NCBI GenBank assembly: GCA_937896835.1 | Contig: CALBOJ010000094.1 | Location: 1 to 45,178 of the forward strand | DNA: 45,178 bases | DNA from: an uncultured Collinsella sp. | GTDB taxonomy: Bacteria; Actinomycetota; Coriobacteriia; Coriobacteriales; Coriobacteriaceae | Reading direction: 5' to 3' | Shown: positions 33,733 through 42,734 of the stretch, one piece after another | Numbering within the stretch: position 1 is the stretch's first letter | How the letters are laid out: every line of letters begins with the position of its first letter | Notes under the pieces: model-generated | The model's input: the letters and a program-made list of their open reading frames with translations, nothing else | What the model was told of the DNA's origin: nothing | Database searches by the model: none | Program-made: the position numbers and the translations under genes

Positions 33733-34782
33733 ATGGACGTAACGTTCTCAACCTTCCTCGGCCAACTTGTGTCGAACCCAGTCCTTGCCGTCACCGTGAT
33801 CCTCGCGCTCGGCGCCATCTTCGTCAATGGATGGACCGACGCACCCAACGCCATCGCGACCTGCGTCACTACGCGTTGCATGCCCGCCCGCGCCGCTATT
33901 CTCATGAGTGCCGCATTCAACTTCCTTGGCGTGCTCATCATGACGCACTTTAACGCGAGCGTCGCCAACACCATCTCCCATATTGTCGACTTTGGCGGAA
34001 ACAGCACCATGGCGCTCGCCTGTCTGTGCGCGGCGCTGTTCTCCATCGTCGTCTACGGCGCCACAGCGTCGCGTTTTGGCATCCCCACCTCGCAAAGCCA
34101 CAGCCTTATCGCCGGCCTGACCGGTGCCGCCATCGCCCTCGGCGGTGCGAGCAGCGTCAACGTCCACGAGTGGATGAAGGTCATCTACGGCCTGGCGCTC
34201 TCCATCGGTCTGGGCTTTGTCATGGGCTGGGTCCTGTGCAAACTCGTCTCGATTCTTTTCGCCGCCGCCAACAGGCGACGTGCCAATGTCTTCTTTAAAT
34301 ACGCTCAGATCGCGAGCGCTGCGGCCATGAGCTTTATGCACGGCGCGCAGGATGGACAGAAGTTCATCGGCGTGCTCTTTTTAGGCGTGGCCTTTGCCAG
34401 CGGCCAGACGAGCGTCGGCGATGCCGGCATCCCCATCTGGATTATGCTGCTATGCTCGGCCACCATGGGCATCGGCACCAGCGTGGGCGGCGAGCGCATC
34501 ATCAAGTCCGTTGGCCAGAGCATGGTCAAGCTCGAAAAGTACCAGGGCTTCTCCGCCGACCTGGCGGGCGCCGCGAACCTGCTGCTTGCCACCCTTACCG
34601 GCATCCCCGTGTCCTCCACGCACATCAAGACCTGCGCCATCATGGGCGTCGGTGCCGTCAAACGCCTCTCGGCCATCAACTTCGGCGTCGTCAAGGACAT
34701 GATGTTCACCTGGTTCTTCACCTTCCCCGCCTGCGGACTCATCAGCTTTGTCATGGCCAAGCTGTTCATGATGTTCATCTAG
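33733..34782 (+). CDS. pit: Low-affinity inorganic phosphate transporter, PiT family
   Basis: This 349-residue membrane protein imports phosphate (often as a metal-phosphate complex) with protons. It has the two inverted PiT signatures: FVNGWTDAPNAIATCVTTR near 30-48 with PTSQSHSLIAGLTGAAI near 118-134, and MHGAQDGQKFIGV near 202-214 with PVSSTHIKTCAIMG near 295-308. About ten hydrophobic segments are seen. The GWTDAPN variant is typical of Pit proteins paired with DUF47. The ATG at 33733 has a weak GAGAAAG upstream. The DUF47 gene follows 67 bp later. Confidence 0.92.
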   Translation: MDVTFSTFLGQLVSNPVLAVTVILALGAIFVNGWTDAPNAIATCVTTRCMPARAAILMSAAFNFLGVLIMTHFNASVANTISHIVDFGGNSTMALACLCAALFSIVVYGATASRFGIPTSQSHSLIAGLTGAAIALGGASSVNVHEWMKVIYGLALSIGLGFVMGWVLCKLVSILFAAANRRRANVFFKYAQIASAAAMSFMHGAQDGQKFIGVLFLGVAFASGQTSVGDAGIPIWIMLLCSATMGIGTSVGGERIIKSVGQSMVKLEKYQGFSADLAGAANLLLATLTGIPVSSTHIKTCAIMGVGAVKRLSAINFGVVKDMMFTWFFTFPACGLISFVMAKLFMMFI

Positions 34783-34849
34783 TCAAACCGAACGTCCATC
34801 CGGACCGTAACACCTCGCCCACCCGTCTTCGCCTCGAAAGGACCCACTC

Positions 34850-35473
34850 ATGGCAAAGAAACCCGATTCGTTCTACTTTGACAACTACGTCGCCTGCGCC
34901 GACCTCGCCGTCCAGGCCGCCGAGCTGCTTACCAAGATTTTCGAGAACTTCGATCCCGCAAAGATTCACGATATGCTCGACAAGATGCATGCGATCGAGC
35001 ATGCGGCCGACAAGAAGCACCATGAGCTTGAGGACGCCCTGCTCACCGCCTTTATCACCCCGCTTGAGCGCGAGGATCTGGACCTGATGAGCTGCTCGCT
35101 CGACACCGTGCTCGACCGCATCGAGGGCGTCGTGCAGCGCGTCTACTTCACCAACATCCAGAGCATCCATCCCGATGCCATCGTGATCGCCCACAAGGTG
35201 ACCGACGCCTGCCGTGCCATGAAAGACCTGATGGTCGAGCTGCCTAACTACCGCAAGTCCAAAACGCTGCGCGAGCTCGTCATCCAGATCAACACCATCG
35301 AGTCCGAGGCCGACGAGCTCTATATCAACGCCATGCGTAACCTGCACGTTAACGGCAAGGACCCGCTCGAGGTCATCGCTTGGCGTGACGTGTACGCCTT
35401 CCTGGAGTACTGCGCCGACTGCTGCGAGAATGTGGCCGATGTCGTGGATTCGATTGTCATGAAGAACAGTTAA
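34850..35473 (+). CDS. DUF47 / PhoU-like Pit accessory protein
   Basis: This 207-residue helical protein belongs to the DUF47 family of PhoU-like regulators that partner with Pit. The pattern includes HAIEHAADKKHHELEDAL near 47-64, FITPLEREDLDLM near 67-79, LDTVLDRIEGVVQRV and the C-terminal WRDVYAFLEYCADCCENVADVVDSIV. The acidic and His residues in the E/DxxxD motifs bind metal in PhoU. ATG 34850 has AAAGGA 6-7 nt upstream. It is almost certainly co-transcribed with pit. It is distinct from the true phoU at 39132. Confidence 0.92.
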   Translation: MAKKPDSFYFDNYVACADLAVQAAELLTKIFENFDPAKIHDMLDKMHAIEHAADKKHHELEDALLTAFITPLEREDLDLMSCSLDTVLDRIEGVVQRVYFTNIQSIHPDAIVIAHKVTDACRAMKDLMVELPNYRKSKTLRELVIQINTIESEADELYINAMRNLHVNGKDPLEVIAWRDVYAFLEYCADCCENVADVVDSIVMKNS

Positions 35474-35478
35474 TTGGG

Positions 35479-35586
35479 GGTACGTGTCCCGGCGGCGAAG
35501 GGCCGGCCACGGTTTGCTTTCTCACTCCGGCTGCTTTGCAGAGTCGTTCGAAAGTAAACCGTGGCCGGCCCTTCGCCTTACGTACC
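35479..35586. repeat. Large palindrome F
   Basis: A perfect 22-bp inverted arm (35494-35515 and 35556-35577) continues past one mismatch into CTTTC/GAAAG. Outer arms GGTACGT/ACGTACC (35479 and 35580) close it. Its build and inner edge match palindrome E at 21496. It lies after the DUF47 gene. Confidence 0.9.
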
Positions 35587-35598
35587 ACCATTGGGAAC

Positions 35599-35690
35599 TT
35601 TGGCTGATAGATTTAGCGCGACGGGGGTTTGGCTGAAGGGACCTTTGGTATCCGTTCGGACACTTTGGCCCTTGATGAGCGTTTGGCTGA
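35599..35690 (+). repeat. Three TTTGGCTGA copies upstream of the nitroreductase
   Basis: TTTGGCTGA occurs at 35599, 35628 and 35682 within a T- and G-rich stretch between palindrome F and the gene. Related CTTTGGCC and CTTTGGTA variants lie between them. Confidence 0.7.
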
Positions 35691-35756
35691 TTGCTGCTTT
35701 GGGTACTCTTTGGGTTACTTTTGGTTTGTTTGATTTTTAATTTTAGGAGGGCTTGT

Positions 35757-36287
35757 ATGTCTTATTTGGATCTGGCTCGTGGTCGGTATTCTTGTCGTTC
35801 TTTTGAGGACCGTCCTGTTGAGCAGTCGGTAGTGGATGCCATTGTTGAGGCGGGGCGGATTGCTCCTTCTGCTTGTAATAATCATCCAGCCCGTGTGATG
35901 GTGCTGGATACGCCTGAGCTGTTGGAGAAGGCTGCTGCTTGTCAGCCTCGGTTTGCTCGTGATGGGTCTATCTTTGGAGCTCCGCTTGTCTTCCTTATTT
36001 GCAGCGTTACCGATGATGCTTGGGTGCGCCCGTATGACCAGATGAATTCCAGTGAAATCGATACGTCCATCGTGTGCGACCAGATGATGATGGAGGCCAC
36101 CGAGCAGGGCCTGGGAACGTGCTGGGTATGCCATTTTAAGCCTGAGGTGGCACAGGAGCAGTTCAATCTGCCCAAGGGCGTCTATCCCTATCACATGCTC
36201 GTCTGTGGCTATCCCGCCGACCACATCGCCGATCCCGAGCATCGCGAGGCCCGCACTATTCCCCTCTCCAACTTCCTCCTCAAGTAG
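35757..36287 (+). CDS. Nitroreductase-family protein
   Basis: This 176-residue FMN-dependent oxidoreductase-type protein has ARGRYSCRSFEDRPVE near 8-23, IVEAGRIAPSACNNHPARV near 30-48 and GTCWVCHFKPE near 119-129. The short length fits the small NfsB/SagB-like group. ATG 35757 has AGGAGG 6 nt upstream. Codon use changes along the gene: the first half is T- and G-ending (TCT, GCT, CGT, TTG), while the second half is C-ending like its neighbours. Substrate unknown. Confidence 0.88.
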   Translation: MSYLDLARGRYSCRSFEDRPVEQSVVDAIVEAGRIAPSACNNHPARVMVLDTPELLEKAAACQPRFARDGSIFGAPLVFLICSVTDDAWVRPYDQMNSSEIDTSIVCDQMMMEATEQGLGTCWVCHFKPEVAQEQFNLPKGVYPYHMLVCGYPADHIADPEHREARTIPLSNFLLK

Positions 36288-36327
36288 TTTTTAGACATAC
36301 CTTAAAATCTACCTTTTACCACGCGCC

Positions 36328-36376
36328 CTTCGCCGAGTTCTGTCCTATCGCATGCAGAGCTCGGCGTTTTGTTTCC
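36328..36376 (+). terminator. Rho-independent terminator after the nitroreductase
   Basis: CGCCGAG pairs with CTCGGCG, closed further by TTCTG/CAGA, and is followed by TTTTGTTT. Confidence 0.8.
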
Positions 36377-36392
36377 CAACCCGTATACAGCC

Positions 36393-36423
36393 ACAAAAAA
36401 GGAGCCCGCAGGTGCGAGCTCCT
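36393..36423 (-). terminator. Rho-independent terminator after divIVA
   Basis: On the minus strand GGAGCTCGC pairs with GCGGGCTCC (one mismatch) and is followed by TTTTTTG. It closes the division cluster. Confidence 0.9.
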
Positions 36424-36452
36424 CTTAAGGACACTAGATTGTAGCTCTGATG

Positions 36453-37127
36453 CTAGTCCAGGTCGTCGGCGGCAAAGTTGTCGATCGGGGCGAAGGGATC
36501 GGCCACGGGGACAACCGGGTCAGCGACGGGCAGCGGCTCGGCGGGAACAGTCACCGCAGGAGAAGCGGCAGAACCGACCGGCGTGGAGGCCATGAGGTCG
36601 GCCGGGAAGGAGTTCTGGGCATCGTCCATGAAGTGCTGGATGAGCTTGAGGTACTCGGCCTTGAACTCCTCGCGGGAAGCCTTGAGACGATCGATTTCCT
36701 CGAGCTCGGCCTGCTTCTCGGTCAGAGCCTGGCGGATAACCTCGCGTGCCTTAGCGTCAGCCTCGTTGCGGATACGCTCAGCGTTCTCGTTGGCATCGTT
36801 GACGATGGTCTCAGCGGTCTGCTGGGCAGCGATCAGGGCAGCGGAAATCTGGCGCTCCTGAGCGGAGAAGTCAGGGGCGGGAGCAGCCACGGGGGCGGCA
36901 GGAACGGCTTGGGCGGTGGCATCCTGAGCCTGGGCAAGCTGAGCCTGCGCATCGGCAAGCTGCTGCTCGGTAGCAGTCAGGCGACCCTTAAGGTCGACGA
37001 TCTTAGCGAGCATAGCGTCAACCTCGGAGGACAGCGTCTCCAAGAAGACGTCGACCTCGGCGGGATCGTAGCCACGCTTGGCCTCAGAGAAAGTCTGAGC
37101 CTGGATGTCTGCAGGGGTAATAGCCAT
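36453..37127 (-). CDS. divIVA: DivIVA-domain cell division protein
   Basis: DivIVA binds curved membrane at poles and septum and organises growth or division. The 224-residue protein has the family N-terminus MAITPADIQAQTFSEAKRGYDPAEVDVFLE, with the GYDPAEVD core, then two coiled-coil stretches (about 38-75 and 95-165) split by an Ala-Pro linker. The C-terminus (170-224) is a low-complexity Pro/Ala/Val/Asp tail. ATG 37127 has AAGGAG 7 nt upstream. It lies after yggT at the end of the division cluster. Confidence 0.92.
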   Translation of the reverse strand: MAITPADIQAQTFSEAKRGYDPAEVDVFLETLSSEVDAMLAKIVDLKGRLTATEQQLADAQAQLAQAQDATAQAVPAAPVAAPAPDFSAQERQISAALIAAQQTAETIVNDANENAERIRNEADAKAREVIRQALTEKQAELEEIDRLKASREEFKAEYLKLIQHFMDDAQNSFPADLMASTPVGSAASPAVTVPAEPLPVADPVVPVADPFAPIDNFAADDLD

Positions 37128-37188
37128 AACAAGTCTCCTTTTTCATCGCCTCGGCGCTACACGCCCGACGTAAGTTACTAAGTCAGTT

Positions 37189-37470
37189 CTATACGAGTAT
37201 ACCTATAAGAAGCTGCAGAACCAGCCTCTGCACCAACTGCAACGCAATAATCGCAACGACCGGCGAAAAATCGATACCGCCCATCGGCGGGATGAAACGA
37301 CGGAACAGGTTGAGCCACGGACCGCACACGCTATCGAGCACCGCAGCAATATCCTGAAGCAAACCACCCTGCTTCATGGGAATCCACGTCATAAAGCAGT
37401 AGACGACAATGAGCGTGGAATAGAAGTTGAACAGCGTGTTGACCAGCTGGACGATAGTGTAGATGTTGAT
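37189..37470 (-). CDS. yggT: YggT/YlmG family membrane protein with a putative ATC start
   Basis: YggT proteins are small two-helix membrane proteins in the sepF-divIVA cluster. The full family sequence is present: NIYTIVQLVNTLFNFYSTLIV aligns to the first helix and is followed by FMTWIP, then FRRFIPPMGGIDFSPVVAIIALQLV. No ATG, GTG or TTG occurs before the internal ATG at 37392, which would delete the first helix. GAGGAG stands 6 nt before an ATC at 37470, giving 93 residues, the usual length. I therefore propose ATC initiation. A CTG at 37446 is the only other rare candidate. sepF ends 21 bp upstream. Confidence 0.75.
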   Translation of the reverse strand: MNIYTIVQLVNTLFNFYSTLIVVYCFMTWIPMKQGGLLQDIAAVLDSVCGPWLNLFRRFIPPMGGIDFSPVVAIIALQLVQRLVLQLLIGILV

Positions 37471-37491
37471 GGGAATCTCCTCGTCTTGTCT

Positions 37492-38214
37492 TTACTTAAG
37501 GTAGCCGTCGGCACGAAGCTTCTTGAGATCGGAATCTTTGACCTCGCAACCGGCGGGCAGCACCATGAACACGCGGTCGCCTACCTCCTTGACCGTGGCG
37601 CCCAGACCGCAGGCAAAGCCGTAAGAGAAGTCCAAGACGCGCTTGGCAACTTCGGTGCGTACGCCCACAAAAATCAGTGCGACAGGCTGCTTGGTGCGAA
37701 CGCGGCGCACCACGGTCTCCACGTCGTCATAGCTCTCGGGGCGCAGGACATAGGCCGGCAGCTGCGGCGTGGCGTTGATGATATTGCTCGCATAGGCCGA
37801 GGCATCGCTCGGTGCAGGCGCGGGTGCAGCGGCGGCACGGGCGCGGGTGTTCTCGGCGTAGCTCGACGGCGTGTCATAGGCACCAGGACGATAACCGCTC
37901 GCAACACTGTCCTGCGAGCGCGAAGGCGGGTTATACGTCGTGGCATGGCGGGAGTCATCGCCGACCAGCTGACCGGAGCGCGTATACACGGCAACCGACT
38001 CAGCTTCACCACGGCGCGTCTGACCAAGCAGGCCGTTGCTCGGCTCGTCTTGGGTGTAGAAGCCCTCGCCCGAAGCACCGCTGTAGCCGTTGCCCTGATA
38101 ACCATCGTCATAGCCGTCATCGTAGCCGTAGTCGTCGTCCTGGCCATAACCCTGGTCGTAACCCTGCTGGCCGCCCAGGTGCATCTTATTTTTAATCTCG
38201 TCAAGGAAGCCCAT
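37492..38214 (-). CDS. sepF: Cell division protein SepF
   Basis: SepF links FtsZ to the membrane. The 240-residue protein starts with the amphipathic helix MGFLDEIKNKMHLG and has a long Gly/Tyr/Asp/Gln-rich linker (15-50). The folded SepF domain follows at about 155-240 (YVLRPESYDDVETVVRRV, VDFxxG-like LDFSYGFACGLGATVKEVGDRVFMVLP). ATG 38214 has AGAGG 8 nt upstream. The linker is longer than usual. The conserved FtsZ tail at 44579 (ELPDFLKRGSF) is its likely partner. Confidence 0.93.
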   Translation of the reverse strand: MGFLDEIKNKMHLGGQQGYDQGYGQDDDYGYDDGYDDGYQGNGYSGASGEGFYTQDEPSNGLLGQTRRGEAESVAVYTRSGQLVGDDSRHATTYNPPSRSQDSVASGYRPGAYDTPSSYAENTRARAAAAPAPAPSDASAYASNIINATPQLPAYVLRPESYDDVETVVRRVRTKQPVALIFVGVRTEVAKRVLDFSYGFACGLGATVKEVGDRVFMVLPAGCEVKDSDLKKLRADGYLK

Positions 38215-38274
38215 GGTTGTGTCCTCTCGCGGTTTAGTGCAGGCGCCCCGATAATCAGTGCGCACTTCAGAGCC

Positions 38275-39012
38275 TTATTTTACTGCAAACTCCGGGCTAA
38301 ATACTACCCTGCCCAGGCGAACGAGCGTAGAGCCCTCCTCAAGGGCAGGCTCAAAGTCCTCGCTCATGCCGCAGGAAAGCTCAGGCAGGTTCAAATCGGG
38401 ATGCGCCGCCTCCAGCTCATCCCTCAGCTCACGAAGCCCCGCAAAGGTGCGGCGTGCCACATCCTTATTCCCCCGGGGCGCCATAGTCATAAGCCCCTGC
38501 ACGCAAATTCCCTCGAGCTCCGCAAGCTCACCCGCGGCGGCGCGAATCTCATCGGGCGAAAAGCCTCCCTTCGACTCCTCACCACTCACATTGACCTCAA
38601 TGAGCACGCGCTGGGGGCCGGCGAGCTCGCCTGCCTCAATCTTGCGGACAGCACGGCTCGAGATCGCCTGTGCCAGATGCAGCGAACCCACCGAGTGAAT
38701 CAGCTCGGCTGAGCCCAGCACCGCATTGATCTTATTGGTCTGCAGGTTGCCGATCATATCGAAGCGCACCTCGGGCAGCTCCGGATGCTCCGCCAGACCC
38801 GTGAGCTTGCGAACCAGCTCCTGCGGGCGGTTCTCGGCAAAATGGCGATACCCCGCCTGGATGGCAGCAACAGTCTCATCGACACCAACGGTCTTGGACA
38901 CGGCAATGAGGCGCGCGGCGTCGTGGGGGCGGCCCGCGCGATCGAGCGCCGCATAAAAACGTTCCAGAATCTGCTCGCGGCGAGCGCGCATCAAGTCCAA
39001 ATAGTTATCCAT
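38275..39012 (-). CDS. yggS: YggS/PLPBP family PLP-binding protein
   Basis: This family keeps pyridoxal-phosphate balance and has a single alanine racemase-like barrel. The 245-residue protein has LIAVSKTVGVDE near 33-44 (PLP Lys), FAENRPQELVRK near 57-68, FDMIGNLQTNKI near 82-93 and the C-terminal LSCGMSEDFEPALEEGSTLVRLGRVVF. ATG 39012 has GGAGG 9 nt upstream. In B. subtilis it is YlmE next to sepF, as here. The upstream gene is phoU rather than pgeF. Confidence 0.93.
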   Translation of the reverse strand: MDNYLDLMRARREQILERFYAALDRAGRPHDAARLIAVSKTVGVDETVAAIQAGYRHFAENRPQELVRKLTGLAEHPELPEVRFDMIGNLQTNKINAVLGSAELIHSVGSLHLAQAISSRAVRKIEAGELAGPQRVLIEVNVSGEESKGGFSPDEIRAAAGELAELEGICVQGLMTMAPRGNKDVARRTFAGLRELRDELEAAHPDLNLPELSCGMSEDFEPALEEGSTLVRLGRVVFSPEFAVK

Positions 39013-39062
39013 TGCCAATCGCCTCCGCTGACAGCCAAATAAGTAGTCCCATGCTAACGCAA

Positions 39063-39094
39063 GAGCGCGGCCCCGCATGTGCAAGGCCGCGCTC
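39063..39094 (-). terminator. Hairpin after phoU
   Basis: On the minus strand GAGCGCGGCC pairs perfectly with GGCCGCGCTC across a 12-nt loop and is followed by TTGCGTT. It is GC-rich but has a poor T-run, so it may only partly stop transcription into yggS. Confidence 0.55.
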
Positions 39095-39131
39095 ACTTAG
39101 GTATTTACAATCTTTCGACGAACGGGATTAC

Positions 39132-39989
39132 TTACTCCTCGTCGTCCTCGCCATCGTCCTCGTCCTCAAGATGATCGAGCAGGTAGCGAAGACCCTCGCT
39201 GACCTCGTTAACGGGCACCTTGGCAACGTAGCGAGCGTCGACGGCGGGCCTCATGATAACACCCTCGCCCGAAGGCACGCGCATGCTCTCGAGCTCATCC
39301 TCGTCCACACGGGCGATATCGCCGGCGTTCATACGCTGACCAGTCAACAGGAAGGTCAGACGGCAGGCGGCATCGATGGAAATGGAAGCGATGCGATCGA
39401 GGTAGCGCGAAACCATGATGGCGCGACGCAGGTCGTCATAGTTGCTGTCGTCATCCATAAACTCGCCCGCGTCCATGCGGTTGAAGGTACGGAAGAACTT
39501 CTCGTACGCCGCATGTACCGGCTCATCCTCAACGGCCAGGTTGCAGATGATGGACATGTCGTTGGTGACGAGCGCGGAAAGCGACGAGCCCAGCACCTGG
39601 TATACGGCTTCGGCCTCGGCCTCAACCGTACCAACAAGCTCCTGGGGCAGAGAGATATCGGCCTTGACCATGTGACGCGTGGCACGACAGATCTGGCGAA
39701 CCTTATCGGTCATGCGCTGCAGGTTAAAGTCGACGTAGATGATCGTCTGCAGCAAGCGGAAGTCGGAGGCGACCGGCGACTGTGTGGCGATCAGGTTGTA
39801 GCACACGGCCTCCAAGTTGGCGCAGCGCGCGTCAATCGAAAGCGTGCGCTTCTTGGTCTTGGTGGCGAGCTTGCGGTCGTCGGTCACATAGGCCTTCACG
39901 GCGTCGTGAAGCGCCAGGTCTACAGCCTCGTAGATGCTCAACATCTCGTGACGAGCCTCGACGAGCTGACGGGAAAACAGTTTGCGCAT
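39132..39989 (-). CDS. phoU: Phosphate transport regulator PhoU
   Basis: PhoU links PstB activity to the Pho two-component system. The 285-residue protein has the two three-helix bundles of PhoU, with the metal-site pattern visible in TKTKKRTLSIDARCANLEAVCYNLIATQSPVASDFRLL (about 44-81) and the second copy in LRRAIMVSRYLDRIASISIDAA. Unlike E. coli PhoU (241 aa), it carries a C-terminal extension ending in an acidic run (EDEDDGEDDEE). ATG 39989 has GGAG 6 nt upstream. It is the last gene of the pst operon and lies 92 bp after pstB. Confidence 0.9.
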   Translation of the reverse strand: MRKLFSRQLVEARHEMLSIYEAVDLALHDAVKAYVTDDRKLATKTKKRTLSIDARCANLEAVCYNLIATQSPVASDFRLLQTIIYVDFNLQRMTDKVRQICRATRHMVKADISLPQELVGTVEAEAEAVYQVLGSSLSALVTNDMSIICNLAVEDEPVHAAYEKFFRTFNRMDAGEFMDDDSNYDDLRRAIMVSRYLDRIASISIDAACRLTFLLTGQRMNAGDIARVDEDELESMRVPSGEGVIMRPAVDARYVAKVPVNEVSEGLRYLLDHLEDEDDGEDDEE

Positions 39990-40081
39990 GGTTCACTCCA
40001 ATCAGTTGGGTGCGGTCATGCCGCCCGCACAGTGAATACGCACCGGACCAGGTCCGATCGGCTTGGGACTAGTCGCACCGA

Positions 40082-40885
<804 letters not shown>

Positions 40886-40897
40886 GGGACTCCTTAA

Positions 40898-41803
40898 CTA
40901 GCGACGCTTGCGCGACAGGAAGCGCGCAAACAGGTTGAAGGCCAGAATGATCACCATCAACAAGAGCGCGGTGCCGTAGGCTGCGTTCATGTTGATGCCG
41001 TCGTTGGCAAGCAGGTACAGATGAACCGTCATGGGGCGGCCGGAATCGAGCGGCAAGATAGGTAGATTGATGGCCTGGCCCATGGTGTAGAGCACCACCG
41101 CGGTCTCGCCAATGGCACGGCCGATGGCGAGGACGATGCCCGTGGCAATACGGCCAAAGGCAGAAGGAAGCACGATCTTGGAGACAACCTGCCACTTGGT
41201 GGCGCCCAGGCCGTACGCGCCCCAACGGATATAGCGCGGAACGGCGCGAATGGCCTCTTCGGTGGTGCGCATGACGATGGGAAGCATCAAGAGCGCGAGC
41301 GCCAGAGCGGCCGAGACCATCGAAAGGCCCAGACCCATGGCCTCGACAAACAAGGCGTAGCCAAACAGGCCCATAACGATGGAGGGCACCGAGGCCAAAG
41401 CGTCAGCAGCGTAGCGAATGAGCTCGACGACCTTGCCCTGCTTGGCGTACTCGGCCAGATAGACGGCTGCCAGCACAGCGATCGGCGTGCAGATAAGCAT
41501 GGCGAGCGCCGTCACATAGACGGTCGAGACAATCGTGGGCCAAATGCCGCCCTCGGCATTGACGCCCTGAGGCCAACCGAAGATAAAGTCGAGCGAGATA
41601 TGCGGCAGGCCGTTAATGACCACGTAGGCGATGATAGCGACCAGCACCAGCGTGGTGATGTATGCTGCGGCACGGAACACGCCGAGCATGATCTTATTGG
41701 ATAGGTCTTTGTTGATGCGGCCCTTCTTGCCGTGGGAAAGGGCACGCTTGATGCGCTCGCGCGACGAGGTCGTATCGACCGTCGTGTCAACGGAATCGGA
41801 CAT
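40898..41803 (-). CDS. pstA: Phosphate ABC transporter permease PstA
   Basis: PstA is one of the two permease subunits. The 301-residue protein has a cytoplasmic N-terminal segment (about 45 residues, Ser/Thr- and Lys/Arg-rich), six hydrophobic helices and the EAA loop RWGAYGLGATKWQVVSKIVLPSAFGRIATG near 195-224, the binding-protein-dependent permease signature. ATG 41803 has GAGGGGG 6 nt upstream. Only 3 bp separate it from pstC. Confidence 0.95.
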   Translation of the reverse strand: MSDSVDTTVDTTSSRERIKRALSHGKKGRINKDLSNKIMLGVFRAAAYITTLVLVAIIAYVVINGLPHISLDFIFGWPQGVNAEGGIWPTIVSTVYVTALAMLICTPIAVLAAVYLAEYAKQGKVVELIRYAADALASVPSIVMGLFGYALFVEAMGLGLSMVSAALALALLMLPIVMRTTEEAIRAVPRYIRWGAYGLGATKWQVVSKIVLPSAFGRIATGIVLAIGRAIGETAVVLYTMGQAINLPILPLDSGRPMTVHLYLLANDGINMNAAYGTALLLMVIILAFNLFARFLSRKRR

Positions 41804-41806
41804 AGC

Positions 41807-42733
41807 CTACCCCCTCTTCTTCTTGGAAATCAGACGGACGATGCCCACCAGCGTGGCGGAGATGATAAACAGGACCACGCCCATGCCAAACAGCGCCGAG
41901 CGGTGCAGGCCCGAGGAATAGCTCATGTCGAGCGCGATCTGGCTCGTGAGCGTCGAGATGGGGCTCGCAATGCTGTCGGGAATAACCGGAGCGTTACCCA
42001 CGACCATGAGCACGGCCATGGTCTCACCGATGGCACGGCCCATACCCAGCACGATGGCATCAACGATACCCAGCTTGGCGGCAGGTAGCACGACCTTATA
42101 GATGGTCTGCCACTTAGTAGCACCCATGGCATACGATGCCTCGCGAATGCCCATGGGAATGGAATTGAGAGCATCGATGGTGAGCGTGGTGATGGTAGGG
42201 ACGATCATGATGGCAAGCACGAACCACGCCGTCAGCGCACCAAAACCAAGACCACCGGTCAGTTGCGCGATAAACGGACGGATGATGATCATTCCAAAGA
42301 AGCCATAGATGATAGAAGGGATGCCGGCCAGCAGGTCGACGGCAGGGCTGATGAGCTTGCGCACGCGCTTTCCGGCGATCTCGACCAGGTACACGGCCGT
42401 ACCCACACCTAGCGGCACGCCCATGGCGAGCGCACCGACGGTCACAAGACCCGAGCCGGCCAGCAGCGACATGATGCCGTAGTGGCCCTCGGAGGGCGCC
42501 CACGTAAAGCTAAAGAAGTCCGCCAGACCGATGTCGGTAAAGACGGGCAGCGCCGAGTACGTGGTGAAGACAAAAATCAGGATGACGGTAACGACCGCCA
42601 GGAACGCGCAGGCAAAGAAGATCCACTGCAGCGCCTTCTCCTTGATATAGGTACTACGCGATACAAGCGCCAGCTCGCGCTTCTTGGGCGCCTGAACATT
42701 CTGCTCAGTCTGGGAGTTTTCCTGTGCTTCCAT
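41807..42733 (-). CDS. pstC: Phosphate ABC transporter permease PstC
   Basis: PstC pairs with PstA. The 308-residue protein has a 35-residue cytoplasmic N-terminus, six helices, GIPSIIYGFFGMIII near 138-152 and the EAA loop GIREASYAMGATKWQTIYKVVLPAAKLGI near 195-223. ATG 42733 starts 1 bp after the pstS stop and has GGGGAG 8 nt upstream, overlapping the end of pstS. A GTG three codons upstream is less likely because it overlaps the ribosome binding site. Confidence 0.95.
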   Translation of the reverse strand: MEAQENSQTEQNVQAPKKRELALVSRSTYIKEKALQWIFFACAFLAVVTVILIFVFTTYSALPVFTDIGLADFFSFTWAPSEGHYGIMSLLAGSGLVTVGALAMGVPLGVGTAVYLVEIAGKRVRKLISPAVDLLAGIPSIIYGFFGMIIIRPFIAQLTGGLGFGALTAWFVLAIMIVPTITTLTIDALNSIPMGIREASYAMGATKWQTIYKVVLPAAKLGIVDAIVLGMGRAIGETMAVLMVVGNAPVIPDSIASPISTLTSQIALDMSYSSGLHRSALFGMGVVLFIISATLVGIVRLISKKKRG

Positions 42734-42734
42734 G

